From contig NZ_JAFCJT010000001.1 of the NCBI RefSeq assembly GCF_018130785.1, positions 310,001 to 374,000 of the forward strand: DNA of 64,000 bases. The letters are read 5' to 3'. The translations under genes and the position numbers were made by a program. Under the pieces are notes generated by a model. The model was given only the letters and a program-made list of their open reading frames with translations, was not told the DNA's origin and made no database searches. Positions 35,773 through 44,979 of this stretch are shown here, piece by piece. The stretch's first letter is position 1. The number at the start of each line of letters is the position of its first letter. This stretch comes from Bradyrhizobium liaoningense (lineage in GTDB: Bacteria; Pseudomonadota; Alphaproteobacteria; Rhizobiales; Xanthobacteraceae).

Positions 35773-36282
35773 ATGACCGTTGCATTGGAAACGATGACGC
35801 CGTTTGCGGAGTACAACTGGCGCCGGCTGTCGCTGGCTGTTGTGGCCGGTCTCGCCTGCGCGGTAGCTATCGCGAGAACTTTGCCGTTGGTGATGGACGC
35901 GATATCGGCAGTTCCAGCGCCGCTGTGCGCCGACAATACGTCGGACTCATCGCTCAACAGAGTCGAGGTGATCACCTCGCACGCACTGCCTAATGTCCCG
36001 GGTAAGAGGGTCACGGTGGTCCGCGTGAGCTACGGCCCTGGTGGCTTCACACCACCGCATCGCCACGGCGGATCGGTCACGGCCTACATCACCAAGGGCC
36101 AGATACGCTCACAGCTCGAGAACGGCCCGCTAGAGACATTCGAGGTCGGGCAATCATTCTTTGAACCCCCAGGAGCGACACATCTCGTTTCTGCCAACGC
36201 AAGCAACACCGAACCTGCAGAACTGATAGCTGTCTTCGTCGCCAACGAGGGTGCGGAGCTGACGACTCTTCTCGCCCGTTAG
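35773..36282 (+). CDS. Membrane-anchored or exported cupin protein
   Basis: Protein of 169 aa. An N-terminal hydrophobic segment (SLAVVAGLACAVAIARTL) suggests export or anchoring. A single cupin barrel follows, with metal-ligand-like PPHRHGGSVTAYITKGQIR (His-x-His) and QSFFEPPGATHLVSAN. Start at 35773 follows AGGAG by seven bases. It is 20 bp after the short-chain dehydrogenase and surely in its operon. Role unknown; cupins of this type may bind small aromatic ligands or isomerise them. Confidence 0.82.
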   Translation: MTVALETMTPFAEYNWRRLSLAVVAGLACAVAIARTLPLVMDAISAVPAPLCADNTSDSSLNRVEVITSHALPNVPGKRVTVVRVSYGPGGFTPPHRHGGSVTAYITKGQIRSQLENGPLETFEVGQSFFEPPGATHLVSANASNTEPAELIAVFVANEGAELTTLLAR

Positions 36283-36813
36283 CTGCGAGCGTTCAATGTT
36301 GCCGATTCGATCACGATAGAGCATCCGATCGCCCGTTTTTGCATGTGCAACCGGCCAACACAGAACATGGAGTACGCCAGTTGCAGGATTTGTTAGGACC
36401 GATCGCCTTCCGGAAGCCCTGCGCGGAGACACCGATCTGTTTCGTAGAACCGCAGCTAGCCGGGACAACCGATTCCGCTGACGCGACGGCATCAAGCTTC
36501 TTCGTGATCTACAAGATGGCTATCATCGAGATCCCTTAATCTTTCGGCTTCCGAGCAGGCTCATCACGTATCGCTCCGCAATCACTAGATCGAACATGTC
36601 CCGGCCATAAAATGCACCGCGCCAGCCAAGCTAGCGCGGTGGCTCCCCTCCAAGCCTGCTCCTGAGACGCTGGGCAAGTGATCTTTTCAGCTGAGATAGT
36701 CGCTCGCTGAGGAAACGGCTCGCCTGTCCGCGCGTTGCGTAGTGATGGCGAGCAGGGCCTGGACAAACGAGTAGTGCCGCCTAGGAATTACCACTACGGA
36801 GCGCATGCGCTGT
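36283..36813. other. Intergenic region of about 530 bp
   Basis: No convincing gene. Short open frames on either strand lack codon bias and ribosome sites. It separates the Rieske oxygenase cluster from the catalase and may mark the border of the accessory region to the right. Confidence 0.5.
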
Positions 36814-38277
36814 TCACAAAGCTCCGGAATCCGATGTCAGACCAAGCGCTCGCGCCACGCCGGCACCGTAGGCTGGATCCGCCTTGGTGCAGTTGACGAC
36901 GTGACGTTCCTTCACCTCAATGCGAGCATCACCCATGGCGCGGGCCGTGTTCTCGAACAGACGCCTCTGCTGCGCCAAGCTCATCTTCCGGAATAGATTT
37001 CCCGGCTGCTCATAATGATCGTCGTCGACGCGGTGGTCCCAATACGTCGCGCTGCCCTCAATCGAGAGAGGCGGTTCGATCAGATCCGCATCACGATCCG
37101 TCCACGCGCCCTTGCTGTTGGGCCAATAGGTCGGCGTGGCGCCAAGGTTGCCGTCGGTGCGCATCGCCCCGTCACGATGATAGCTGATGAATGGGCATTT
37201 CGGCGCGTTGACCGGAATGTGATTGAAATTGACGCCGAGCCGGTAACGTTGGGTGTCCCCATACGAAAAGAGGCGGCCCTGCAGCATCTTATCGGGAGAG
37301 AAACCGATTCCCGGCACGACATTGGCCGGCGAAAACGCCGCCTGCTCGACCTCGGCAAAATAGTTCTCGGGATAGCGATTGAGCTCCACAACGCCGGCCT
37401 CGATTAACGGATACTCGGTTTTCGGCCATACCTTGGTGAGGTCGAATGGATTGAAACGAAAACTTTGGGCCTGCGCCTCCGTCATTACCTGGATGAACAG
37501 CGTCCAGCGCGGGAAGTCGCCGCGCTCGATGGCTTTGAACAGATCTCGCCCGTGGCTCTCCCGGTCCCGGCCCACGAGTTCGACTGCTTCAGGATCCGTG
37601 AGATTCGCGATGCCCTGCTGTGTGCGGAAATGAAACTTGACCCACACCCGTTCATTAGCGGCATTGATCATCGAGAAGGTGTGGCTTCCGAAGCCGTGCA
37701 TGTGACGAAAGCTTCTGGGGATGCCGCGATCAGACATGACGATCGTAACCTGGTGCAACGCTTCAGGGAGCAGCGACCAGAAGTCCCAGTTATTGTCCGC
37801 TGACCGCAACCCGGACCGCGGATCGCGCTTGATGGCGTGGTTGAGATCCGAGAACCGGAGCGGATCACGGAAGAAGAACACCGGCGTGTTGTTGCCGACG
37901 ATGTCCCAATTGCCCTCATCCGTATAGAACTTGAGGGCGAAGCCGCGGATGTCTCTCTCGGCGTCGGCAGCGCCGCGCTCCCCCGCCACCGTCGAGAAGC
38001 GTGCGAACATCGGTGTCACCTTCCCGATCTCCGAAAATACTTCAGCCTTGGTGTAGCGCGTAATGTCGTGGGTGACGGTGAAGCTCCCATAGGCCCCCCA
38101 TCCCTTGGCGTGCATCCGCCGCTCTGGAATCACCTCGCGATCGAAATGCGCCAACTTCTCGATCAGCCAGATGCTTTCCAGCAAAGCCGGCCCTCGCGGG
38201 CCGGCAGTCATGATGTTGGCGTTGTCCACGACGGGAGCCCCGGTGGCGTGGGTCAATGGGCGCGCGCGGTCGTTCAT
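36814..38277 (-). CDS. katA: Monofunctional heme catalase (clade 3)
   Basis: Small-subunit catalase of 487 aa that breaks down H2O2. The distal His56 is in [12 protein letters not shown] and Asn129 in [15 protein letters not shown]. The heme-ligand Tyr is in [20 protein letters not shown] near residue 335. The start at 38277 ([10 protein letters not shown]) is chosen because upstream codons in the frame are not catalase-like. Two copies of the 32-bp element lie between this gene and the divergent DUF3551 gene, one pointing each way. Confidence 0.94.
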   Translation of the reverse strand: MNDRARPLTHATGAPVVDNANIMTAGPRGPALLESIWLIEKLAHFDREVIPERRMHAKGWGAYGSFTVTHDITRYTKAEVFSEIGKVTPMFARFSTVAGERGAADAERDIRGFALKFYTDEGNWDIVGNNTPVFFFRDPLRFSDLNHAIKRDPRSGLRSADNNWDFWSLLPEALHQVTIVMSDRGIPRSFRHMHGFGSHTFSMINAANERVWVKFHFRTQQGIANLTDPEAVELVGRDRESHGRDLFKAIERGDFPRWTLFIQVMTEAQAQSFRFNPFDLTKVWPKTEYPLIEAGVVELNRYPENYFAEVEQAAFSPANVVPGIGFSPDKMLQGRLFSYGDTQRYRLGVNFNHIPVNAPKCPFISYHRDGAMRTDGNLGATPTYWPNSKGAWTDRDADLIEPPLSIEGSATYWDHRVDDDHYEQPGNLFRKMSLAQQRRLFENTARAMGDARIEVKERHVVNCTKADPAYGAGVARALGLTSDSGAL

Positions 38278-38371
38278 TTGCAGCCTCGTCTGGTTACGAT
38301 GACACGGATCGACAGGCGGCCTCGTGGGCCGATCGACGTTGCCGGCATCGTGCTCAACTTCGAGCGAGTTC

Positions 38372-38403
38372 GGAAGTGAAATGCGTTCAGCTTTCGGATG
38401 AAC
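38372..38403 (-). promoter_or_regulatory. 32-bp element, copy 1 (upstream of catalase)
   Basis: GGAAG-TGAA-N5-TTCA-N9-TGAAC on the + strand. The GGAAG end points toward the catalase start 95 bp away. It shares GGATGAnCAGG with copy 4 at the far end. Confidence 0.8.
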
Positions 38404-38421
38404 AGGATGCAACGGCGGCCC

Positions 38422-38453
38422 GCTCAAACAGAGATTGAAATCGTTTCACTTCC
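38422..38453 (+). promoter_or_regulatory. 32-bp element, copy 2 (upstream of DUF3551 gene)
   Basis: Same element in the opposite orientation: GCTCA-N9-TGAA-N5-TTCA-CTTCC on the + strand. The CTTCC end points toward the DUF3551 start 105 bp away. Confidence 0.8.
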
Positions 38454-38557
38454 GTACGCGGCCAAGCGAGGCAAATGATGCGAGCTGCCTGCTCGCACAA
38501 ACTCGCACCATCCGGGTCGAGACACCGAGCATGATTCCGACTCAGAAGGACAACAAC

Positions 38558-38956
38558 ATGAAGACGCTTCCAAATCCCAAGCCCGCGCTCATCGCCGCCC
38601 GACTCCTCGCCGCCCTGCTCGCGGCGATGACTTCGCAATCTGCGTTTGCCCTAGAGTATTGCCGCAGAGACTCCTCATCCGACATGTGGAATTGCAGCTA
38701 CGCGACCATGGACCAGTGTCAGGCAGCCGTATCTGGGCGAGGCGGCTATTGCCGGCACGACCCTTTTCTTGCCACGACGGCGGCGGCTCGCGTCGCGCGT
38801 TCGACACGCTCGACGGCCGAAGCCAATGCACGAATGATACTTGCGAAGGACACGGACAAGAATAGCCAGCCTTGCCATCTCACACCCAATATGAGCTTGT
38901 TCACGACAGGGCTGTGGGATCATCGTCCTCCTTGCCAGCATACGACAGAGCGCTGA
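38558..38956 (+). CDS. DUF3551 secreted small Cys-rich protein
   Basis: Protein of 132 aa with a signal peptide (KPALIAARLLAALLAAMTSQ, cleavage after AFA). The core EYCRRDSSSDMWNCSYATMD and QCQAAVSGRGGYCRHDPF has the four Cys of DUF3551, a family common in Bradyrhizobium. The tail after residue 85 is longer than usual and shows no known pattern. The start at 38558 follows AAGGA by seven bases; an earlier ATG exists at 38531. Function unknown. Confidence 0.78.
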   Translation: MKTLPNPKPALIAARLLAALLAAMTSQSAFALEYCRRDSSSDMWNCSYATMDQCQAAVSGRGGYCRHDPFLATTAAARVARSTRSTAEANARMILAKDTDKNSQPCHLTPNMSLFTTGLWDHRPPCQHTTER

Positions 38957-39000
38957 CCCCAATCCGCTCTTCGTCCAAGATCATACATCAGGACCCGATC

Positions 39001-39810
39001 ATGCAGCATAACTTCCGCACCGTTATCTGCCGCCTGCTTGCTGGCGCCTACCTCCTCGCCTTCGCCAGCCCCGCCGCGGAGGCCGCCTCGCTCGACGAGA
39101 TCTACAAGACGATATCGAAGGCGCGCTTCGTCGATCTAACCCACAGCTTTGGGACGGATACTCCGGTCTGGTCCGGCTTCGGCCAGGCCAAGATGACGGC
39201 GGCCAGCGACCCCGCCACCAAGCGACCTTACACCATCGCAAACGACGGCTTTCGTACCACCTATTACGAGATGGTCGGGCAATACGGCACGCACATCGAC
39301 CCGCCCGCACATTTCGACGAGAACGGGATGACGATGGACAAAATTCCACTGAAGCAGATGATCCTGCCGCTCATCGTACTTGATGATACACCCTATCTCG
39401 CCAAGGATCCCAATCACGCCTTCTCGCCGAACGATCTGCGTGCATGGGAGCGCAAGAACGGCCGCGTACCGAGTGGGGCGTTCGTCGCGCTCCGGACTGA
39501 CATGTACAAGGACTGGCATAGCAATCCCGAGCGTTTCAAGCGGGCACCCTTTCCCGCCTGGAAGTTGGAGACGATCCAGTTCTTATACGAGCAGCGGCAT
39601 GTAACCGCCACAGGCCACGAGTCAATGGATACTGACACCACAGAGAAGATGGACTCAGAACAATACATCCTGAAGAACGGACATTATCAGATCGAGGTCA
39701 TGGCGAATCTCGATCGGGTCCCGGCGAAGGGCTCTCTTATCGTCGTAGCCTGGCCCAAGGTCAGGGATGGCCTCGGCTTCCCAGCTCGCGCCTTCGCCAT
39801 CATTCCGTAA
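39001..39810 (+). CDS. Exported cyclase-family (kynurenine-formamidase-like) hydrolase
   Basis: Protein of 269 aa with signal peptide (VICRLLAGAYLLAFASPAAE). The cyclase family metal motif reads QYGTHIDPPAHF near residue 100, one residue off the usual HxGTHxDxPxH because the first His is Gln. FVDLTHSFGTDTPVW and ATGHESMDTDTT are further family blocks. Members hydrolyse formamides or cyclic amides using Zn or Mn. It lies 44 bp after the DUF3551 gene and is probably co-transcribed. Confidence 0.85.
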   Translation: MQHNFRTVICRLLAGAYLLAFASPAAEAASLDEIYKTISKARFVDLTHSFGTDTPVWSGFGQAKMTAASDPATKRPYTIANDGFRTTYYEMVGQYGTHIDPPAHFDENGMTMDKIPLKQMILPLIVLDDTPYLAKDPNHAFSPNDLRAWERKNGRVPSGAFVALRTDMYKDWHSNPERFKRAPFPAWKLETIQFLYEQRHVTATGHESMDTDTTEKMDSEQYILKNGHYQIEVMANLDRVPAKGSLIVVAWPKVRDGLGFPARAFAIIP

Positions 39811-39815
39811 GCATC

Positions 39816-39845
39816 ACTCCGGCAGCCATGTGTCGCTGCCGGAGT
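39816..39845. terminator. Bidirectional hairpin between cyclase and isochorismatase genes
   Basis: Perfect 10-bp arms ACTCCGGCAG (39816-39825) and CTGCCGGAGT (39836-39845), followed by a T-containing stretch on the + strand. It is placed between two convergent gene ends. Confidence 0.7.
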
Positions 39846-39871
39846 ATCGTCATTTCGGACCGTGCCGGAAG

Positions 39872-40519
39872 CTAGTGAGGCTCGAACATCGAGTTCACAA
39901 ATTCGATCCCGACACCGAAGGCGCCGCCGTACTTCTTCGCGATGCCGGTAGTCAGGTCGTAGGTCTCAAGACGGGCCCAGTCGCGCTGCAGCTCCAGAAG
40001 GTAGGTCAGAGCCGTGATTGGCCGCGCACCGGCCTGGATCATGCGCTCCATCGCGCGCTCGTGCGCTTCTGGCGAGCAGTCACCGCAGGCATCGGCAACC
40101 ACGTAGACTTCGAAGCCCTGATCCAGCACCGACAGGACTGGCCCGTTGCAGCAGACCGACGTCCATAGGCCGCAAATAACGGGGCGATCTTTCTTGAGCG
40201 CATTGACGCGCGCGATGAACTTCTCATCCTCCCACGCATTGGAGGTCGTGCGGTCGGTAACCTCCGCATTCGGAAGCGCTTCCGTGATTTCATCAAACAA
40301 TGGCCCAGCGAACGTATCCCTGGAGATCGTCGAGATGATCGTCGGGACGTTAAAACCTTGGGCGGTCCGGGCCAGGATCCCGGTGTTAGTGCGCAAGTCG
40401 GTGATATCGATCGACTTGGTATTGAACGCCATCTGTGACTGATGGTCGATCAGGATCAGGGCGTGGTCGCTCGGACTAAGAAGCGTCCTGGCTGGCTTGG
40501 CAACGGCCTTGATGCTCAA
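39872..40519 (-). CDS. Isochorismatase-family cysteine hydrolase (YcaC-like)
   Basis: Protein of 215 aa. The triad of the family is visible: Asp25 in ALILIDHQSQMAF, a Lys near 110 in NALKKDRPVICG, and Cys123 in WTSVCCNGPV. VADACGDCSPEAHERAMERM follows as usual in YcaC-like hydrolases. The start is TTG at 40519, supported by AAGGAGA seven to eight bases upstream. Substrate unknown. Copy 3 of the 32-bp element lies about 80 bp upstream. Confidence 0.85.
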   Translation of the reverse strand: MSIKAVAKPARTLLSPSDHALILIDHQSQMAFNTKSIDITDLRTNTGILARTAQGFNVPTIISTISRDTFAGPLFDEITEALPNAEVTDRTTSNAWEDEKFIARVNALKKDRPVICGLWTSVCCNGPVLSVLDQGFEVYVVADACGDCSPEAHERAMERMIQAGARPITALTYLLELQRDWARLETYDLTTGIAKKYGGAFGVGIEFVNSMFEPH

Positions 40520-40599
40520 CTTGGTATCTCCTTTATTTCGTTGAGGTTGATGATCACTAGGATCGCGCAGGGCGGACCATAGGCCCGCCCATGCCGTAT

Positions 40600-40631
40600 G
40601 GAGGTGAAACCTCTTCAGGCAATACCTGAGC
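40600..40631 (-). promoter_or_regulatory. 32-bp element, copy 3 (upstream of isochorismatase)
   Basis: GGAGG-TGAA-N5-TTCA-N9-TGAGC on the + strand. The GGAGG end faces the isochorismatase start, 82 bp away. Confidence 0.75.
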
Positions 40632-40692
40632 CGAGGGCACTTCGAATCCACCGACAATAACGCGGCTCCGCCTTCCCAGACAGGCAAACGAC

Positions 40693-41670
40693 CTACCTGC
40701 CGGGAATGACGTTCGTCACGTAGCTGTACATCGCGATGAGCCCGTCATCGCTGAGATGACCGATCGACCGCCATGGCATCTGCCGGCTCAATTTGTTGCC
40801 GCTCGGATCACTCCCGGTACGCATCGTTGCGATGAAATCGTGCAACGACCAACTCTTCATGACCGTCAGATCGGGACCGAGCGGCGTCATCTGACCCGGC
40901 ACACCGCCGGTCAGATCGCGACCGTGACAGCCGCGACAGTCGAGATATGACACCAGATACTCTCCATATTGCGCAGTTGTTCCGGGCGGCGGCGACATGA
41001 TGACGCCCGTCAGGATCGGCTTGCCGCCGGGCAGCAGGCCAGCGCCCAGCATGGCGAGGCCGAGGAGGTTGAACCGGTCCGGCGGCTCCGGTGACGGCGC
41101 TCCATCACGGGGAAGCGAGCGCAGATAGGCGATGACGGCCTCGATGTCGCTGTCGCTTAGCATATTCGCGCTGGTGTAGGACATGATCATCAGCCATCTT
41201 CCCTTCGCATCGACCGAGTTGCGGATCGCACGAAAGATCTCACCGTCGCTCCAGCGCGACAGCGCGCCGGCCGGCGTGAGGTTGGAGGGAATGAACGAGC
41301 CGATCGGCACCGGGATCTCGGCGGCGAAATCCTTTCCACCGGTCAGGGTCCCCGTTCTCGAATGGCAATCTGCGCAGAATGAATTTGAGATGGCCTCGCC
41401 GCGTGACGCTTGACCGGCATCGATCGCGACGGCCGGCGTCGGAAGATTTCGACCGCGCCCGTGTTGCTTGATCAAGCCGGCGATTACCGCTCCGCTCAGA
41501 AGCGACGTCAGCATAAGAAGCAGCCCGAGCGCCCCGGCGGCACCCCACCGCAGAACGCCGCTTCGTATTTTACCGACGATGCACAACAGCCCGAGCAACA
41601 ACAAGAAGGAAACGATCAGAAGGGCCAGACCGATCCAGTTCGGCATGCTGGGCAGCGACTCCATAGGCAC
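40693..41670 (-). CDS. Membrane-anchored di-heme cytochrome c
   Basis: Protein of 325 aa. Two or three N-terminal hydrophobic helices (about 8-30, 36-62) are followed by two c-type heme sites, CADCH near residue 98 and CRGCH near 247. Distal Met candidates lie in later loops. It probably passes electrons from the dehydrogenase complex encoded upstream toward a terminal oxidase. It is 289 bp after the tri-heme cytochrome gene on the same strand. Confidence 0.88.
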   Translation of the reverse strand: MPMESLPSMPNWIGLALLIVSFLLLLGLLCIVGKIRSGVLRWGAAGALGLLLMLTSLLSGAVIAGLIKQHGRGRNLPTPAVAIDAGQASRGEAISNSFCADCHSRTGTLTGGKDFAAEIPVPIGSFIPSNLTPAGALSRWSDGEIFRAIRNSVDAKGRWLMIMSYTSANMLSDSDIEAVIAYLRSLPRDGAPSPEPPDRFNLLGLAMLGAGLLPGGKPILTGVIMSPPPGTTAQYGEYLVSYLDCRGCHGRDLTGGVPGQMTPLGPDLTVMKSWSLHDFIATMRTGSDPSGNKLSRQMPWRSIGHLSDDGLIAMYSYVTNVIPGR

Positions 41671-41959
41671 GATGGCAAATCATCCTGGGGCGAAGCGATG
41701 ACGGAACGATTACCGGCTACGCGCACTACGTTACGGCCGTAACGGGATGCGCTAGCCACGAACCCGCCTACCTCGCCGCGACGAAGCGCGAGAGGTCTCG
41801 ATTGTCTCCCCAGCCCTCATTGAGCATCAAATGCGCTTCGAACAATTGTCGATCTCTCGCGAGATTGGTAGGATTGCAAGATGAGCACATGCGGTCGAAC
41901 ACCAGATTGATCCAGCTGAGCGATGTCCGGCCCGTTCATTTGCGTCGTCGCGGCCTGGT
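41671..41959. other. Gap between two cytochrome genes
   Basis: No gene and no copy of the 32-bp element were seen. Whether the di-heme cytochrome is read from its own promoter here is open. Confidence 0.4.
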
Positions 41960-43207
41960 TCAATCGCTGCGCGCGGTGGTTTCGGAACGCACACGAGCCA
42001 CATCGCTCGGATCGACAGTGGCGGCCGGGCTGCCCCCGCTGTTCCTGACGTAACTGAGCACGTCGGCGACCTGGCGATCGTCCAGCTGCCAACCGTAAGA
42101 AGGCATGCCTGGCGCCGTCGGCTCGCCCCTGGTACCTACGCTGCGGGCGCCGCGCAGCACCATTCGGATCACCGTCGTTGGATCCTTCGCGCGCACCATC
42201 GTGGAGTCCACGAGGGAGGGAAAGAGATAAGGTACGCCCTTGCCTTCAATCCCGTGACAGGCTGAGCATTGATCGCGATAGATCGCGCCCCCTGCCGTCA
42301 TTACCTTCGCGTCGATCGGAGCGAGTCCCGACGCGTGCTCTTTGCCAGGCAGCGACTTCAGGTAGATCGCGATCGCGGTCCTGTCGTCGTCGGTCATCTG
42401 CGAGGTCGACAGCTCGACCGCTTCCGCCATCGGCCCGGTTGCCGCCGTAAAACGGTTGTGTCCGGACTTTAGGTAGGACGCAATATCGTCGGTCGTCCAG
42501 TTGCCCAATCCGGTCGCGCGGGCGTTCGTAATGTCGGGAGCCGACCATCCCTGCAGATTTGCGCCCTCCAGATACTGGTCGGCGCGATCACCTCCGAGCT
42601 GCGTCTTCGGCGTGTGGCAAGCGCCGCAATGCGCCGGACCGTCAACGATGAACTTTCCGCGATTCCATTCGGCGGATTTGGCGGGATTCGGCTTGTAGTC
42701 CCCCGCCCGGAAATAGAGCGCATTCCAGACGGCCATGACAGAGCGGATGTTAAAAGGAAATGGAAGCGTGTTGGTGTCCCGCGTGTTTCGGACGGGCTCG
42801 AGTGAATTGAGATAGGCGCGGATCGCCAGCACATCATCGTGCGACATCATCGTGTACGCGTTATATGGCATCGCCGGATATAGGTGGGCTCCGGTTCGCC
42901 CGATGCCCCTTCTGACCGCGGCGTCGAACTGCTTGTCGCTCCAGGCTCCGATGCCGGTCTCGAGATCCGGCGTAACATTGGGTGAAATGACGTTGCCAAA
43001 GGGCGTTTCGATCGCTCGCCCACCCGCAAACGGCTTGCCGCCGGGGGCGGTGTGACAGCCCCCGCAGTCCGACAGAACCGACAGATATCGTCCGCGTTCG
43101 ATCTGGGTGAATTCCTGCGGGTCGGACGCGCCGGCATCAACCTGACAAGTCGCCAGACATGAAAGTAACGCTGCGAAACCGAGTGCGCGGGTGAAGGCGC
43201 TAGGCAT
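41960..43207 (-). CDS. Tri-heme cytochrome c subunit of the FAD dehydrogenase complex
   Basis: Protein of 415 aa with an N-terminal signal (MPSAFTRALGFAALLSCLAT). It has three heme sites: CGGCH near residue 53, CGACH near 200 and CSACH near 330, the layout of the cytochrome subunits of gluconate, sorbitol and FAD-glucose dehydrogenases and of membrane alcohol dehydrogenase. It receives electrons from the GMC subunit and passes them to quinone or another cytochrome. Its start overlaps the GMC stop by eight bases. Confidence 0.92.
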   Translation of the reverse strand: MPSAFTRALGFAALLSCLATCQVDAGASDPQEFTQIERGRYLSVLSDCGGCHTAPGGKPFAGGRAIETPFGNVISPNVTPDLETGIGAWSDKQFDAAVRRGIGRTGAHLYPAMPYNAYTMMSHDDVLAIRAYLNSLEPVRNTRDTNTLPFPFNIRSVMAVWNALYFRAGDYKPNPAKSAEWNRGKFIVDGPAHCGACHTPKTQLGGDRADQYLEGANLQGWSAPDITNARATGLGNWTTDDIASYLKSGHNRFTAATGPMAEAVELSTSQMTDDDRTAIAIYLKSLPGKEHASGLAPIDAKVMTAGGAIYRDQCSACHGIEGKGVPYLFPSLVDSTMVRAKDPTTVIRMVLRGARSVGTRGEPTAPGMPSYGWQLDDRQVADVLSYVRNSGGSPAATVDPSDVARVRSETTARSD

Positions 43208-44978
43208 CGACCAGCCTCCCCGGCTTCCGTAGGTATTGGTTGCGAATCGCCGACGCGGACCAATAGGCCAGCGCCCCCACCGTGAGCGTCGGGTTGTAGC
43301 CGGGATTTTGCGGGAATGCGCTTGCGCCCATCACGAACAGGTTTGGAACGTCCCAACTTTGAAGATAGCGATTCAGAACGCTCGTCTTCGGATCGGTCCC
43401 CATGATGGCGCCGCCGTTGAGATGCGTCGTCTGATAGGTCGTGATGTCGTAGGGCGCGGTGCGATATTGTACCGCGAGTTTCTCGGCGCCCATCGCCTTG
43501 ATGATCTCAGCAAACTTGTCGGTGAGAAACTTGTTCTGCTTGATCTCATTGTCCTTCAAATCCATCGTGATCCGCATCAGCGGCCGCCCGAAGCGGTCCT
43601 TGTAGGTCGTGTCGAGATCAAGATAGACGTCCCGGTACGAGTAGAAGCTGCCGTGCACGCCTGTACCGGGCTTCACCGTGCTGAGATAATTGTCCCTGAC
43701 CGCTTTCTTCCACTCGGGGCCCCATTTCGGCGTTCCTGGCGGCACTAGCGTGCTTTCTATCGGTCGCGCGCCGGTCTGAACCTGGCCGACATAACCGCCA
43801 CCGACGAAGCCGTGTGGTCCGTGATCGAAATTGTCGCCATTGAACTCGTCGACACACATTCCGATCGATCCCGATCCGATGAAGGGATTGAAGTTGAATT
43901 TCTTGCTGTCGAAGAAGCCGTTCACCGACGAAATCGTCTGGTGGGTGTAGTTGCGCCCGACCACGCCCGTGTTCGTTACGGGATCATAGGGCTGCCCGAT
44001 CTGCGAATGCAGAAGGAGCTGGACGTTGAATAGCGCATAGGCCGACAGGATCACGAGATCGGCCTGCTGCTCCCACTGCTCGCCGCTCGAGTCGACGTAC
44101 GTTACGCCGGTCGCGCGCTGACCCGAACGATCGACATTGATGCGGATCACTTCGGACTTGTCACGAAGCGTAAAGTTCGGCTTACGGATCAGATACGGCA
44201 GGATGGTGGTTTGCGGGCTCGCCTTCGAATAATTGCTGCAGCCAAACCATTCGCAGAAGCCGCAATAGGTGCAGGGGCCGAGGCGCAGGCCCAGCGGGTT
44301 GGTATAGGCCTGCGAAAGATTGCCAGAAGGCTGGGGAAACGGCTTGTAGCCGAGCTCCCGCGCGGCCTTTCCGAACAGCGTGTGGCTAAATGGCTGAGGC
44401 TGCGCTGGCGTCGGATAAGGACGAGACCGCGGCCCCTCGAACGGATTTCCGCCCTCCTGGATCTTACCGCGCAGGTTTCCCGCCGTTCCCGATGTTCCGC
44501 ACAGATATTCGAAGCGATCATAGTGTGGCTCGAGCTCATCATAGGTGACGCCCCAATCCTGGATCGTCATATCTGCGGGCAGGAACGCAGCGCCATAACG
44601 TTCCGTCAAATGCGTCTTCAAGACGAAGTCCGACGGCAAGAAGCGCCACATCTCTCCATTCCAGTGCACCCCGCCGCCTCCTACGCCATTTGGCGGCATG
44701 AAGGCGCCCCAGCTTCGGATCGGCAGCGCCGTCTGGCGCATATTGTTTCGGAAGGTGAATGTCAGCTGATCCGGACGCAGGAACAGCTCGTGGCGAACGC
44801 GATAGCGCAACTCGTCTTGCATGTATCCCGGGGGGAATTCCGTGGGTGCGTCGCGCCACGGACCGCGCTCAAACGCAATGACGTCGAGGCCCTCGTCAGT
44901 GAGCTCATTGGCCATGATCGCGCCGGTCCAGCCGAAGCCGACGATGACAACATCTTTCTTTGGAAGCTTTCGAGCCAT
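43200..44978 (-). CDS. GMC oxidoreductase, catalytic subunit of an FAD-dependent sugar/polyol dehydrogenase
   Basis: Flavoprotein of 592 aa. The FAD motif is VVIVGFGWTGAIMANELTDE (residues 10-29), and NGVGGGGVHWNG lies near 97. Cys236, 239, 242 and 247 in CTYCGFCEWFGC match the [3Fe-4S] site described for FAD-glucose dehydrogenase. The active-site His is in THLNGGAIMGTDP near 505 and the Asn in NPGYNPTLTVGALAYW near the C-terminus. Gene order small-large-cytochrome is the gamma-alpha-beta order of such complexes. The sugar or polyol oxidised cannot be told. Confidence 0.92.
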   Translation of the reverse strand: MARKLPKKDVVIVGFGWTGAIMANELTDEGLDVIAFERGPWRDAPTEFPPGYMQDELRYRVRHELFLRPDQLTFTFRNNMRQTALPIRSWGAFMPPNGVGGGGVHWNGEMWRFLPSDFVLKTHLTERYGAAFLPADMTIQDWGVTYDELEPHYDRFEYLCGTSGTAGNLRGKIQEGGNPFEGPRSRPYPTPAQPQPFSHTLFGKAARELGYKPFPQPSGNLSQAYTNPLGLRLGPCTYCGFCEWFGCSNYSKASPQTTILPYLIRKPNFTLRDKSEVIRINVDRSGQRATGVTYVDSSGEQWEQQADLVILSAYALFNVQLLLHSQIGQPYDPVTNTGVVGRNYTHQTISSVNGFFDSKKFNFNPFIGSGSIGMCVDEFNGDNFDHGPHGFVGGGYVGQVQTGARPIESTLVPPGTPKWGPEWKKAVRDNYLSTVKPGTGVHGSFYSYRDVYLDLDTTYKDRFGRPLMRITMDLKDNEIKQNKFLTDKFAEIIKAMGAEKLAVQYRTAPYDITTYQTTHLNGGAIMGTDPKTSVLNRYLQSWDVPNLFVMGASAFPQNPGYNPTLTVGALAYWSASAIRNQYLRKPGRLVDA

Positions 44979-44979
44979 G

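Noticed and set aside
36339..36539. 66-codon frame in the gap before catalase
   Set aside because: No ribosome site, no recognisable sequence, and no codon preference.
38372..38403. EcfG-type (GGAAC-N16-CGTT) general stress promoter as explanation of the 32-bp element
   Set aside because: The first block is GGAAG, not GGAAC, no CGTT follows at the right distance, and the element faces the genes with the opposite end. A symmetric regulator site fits better.
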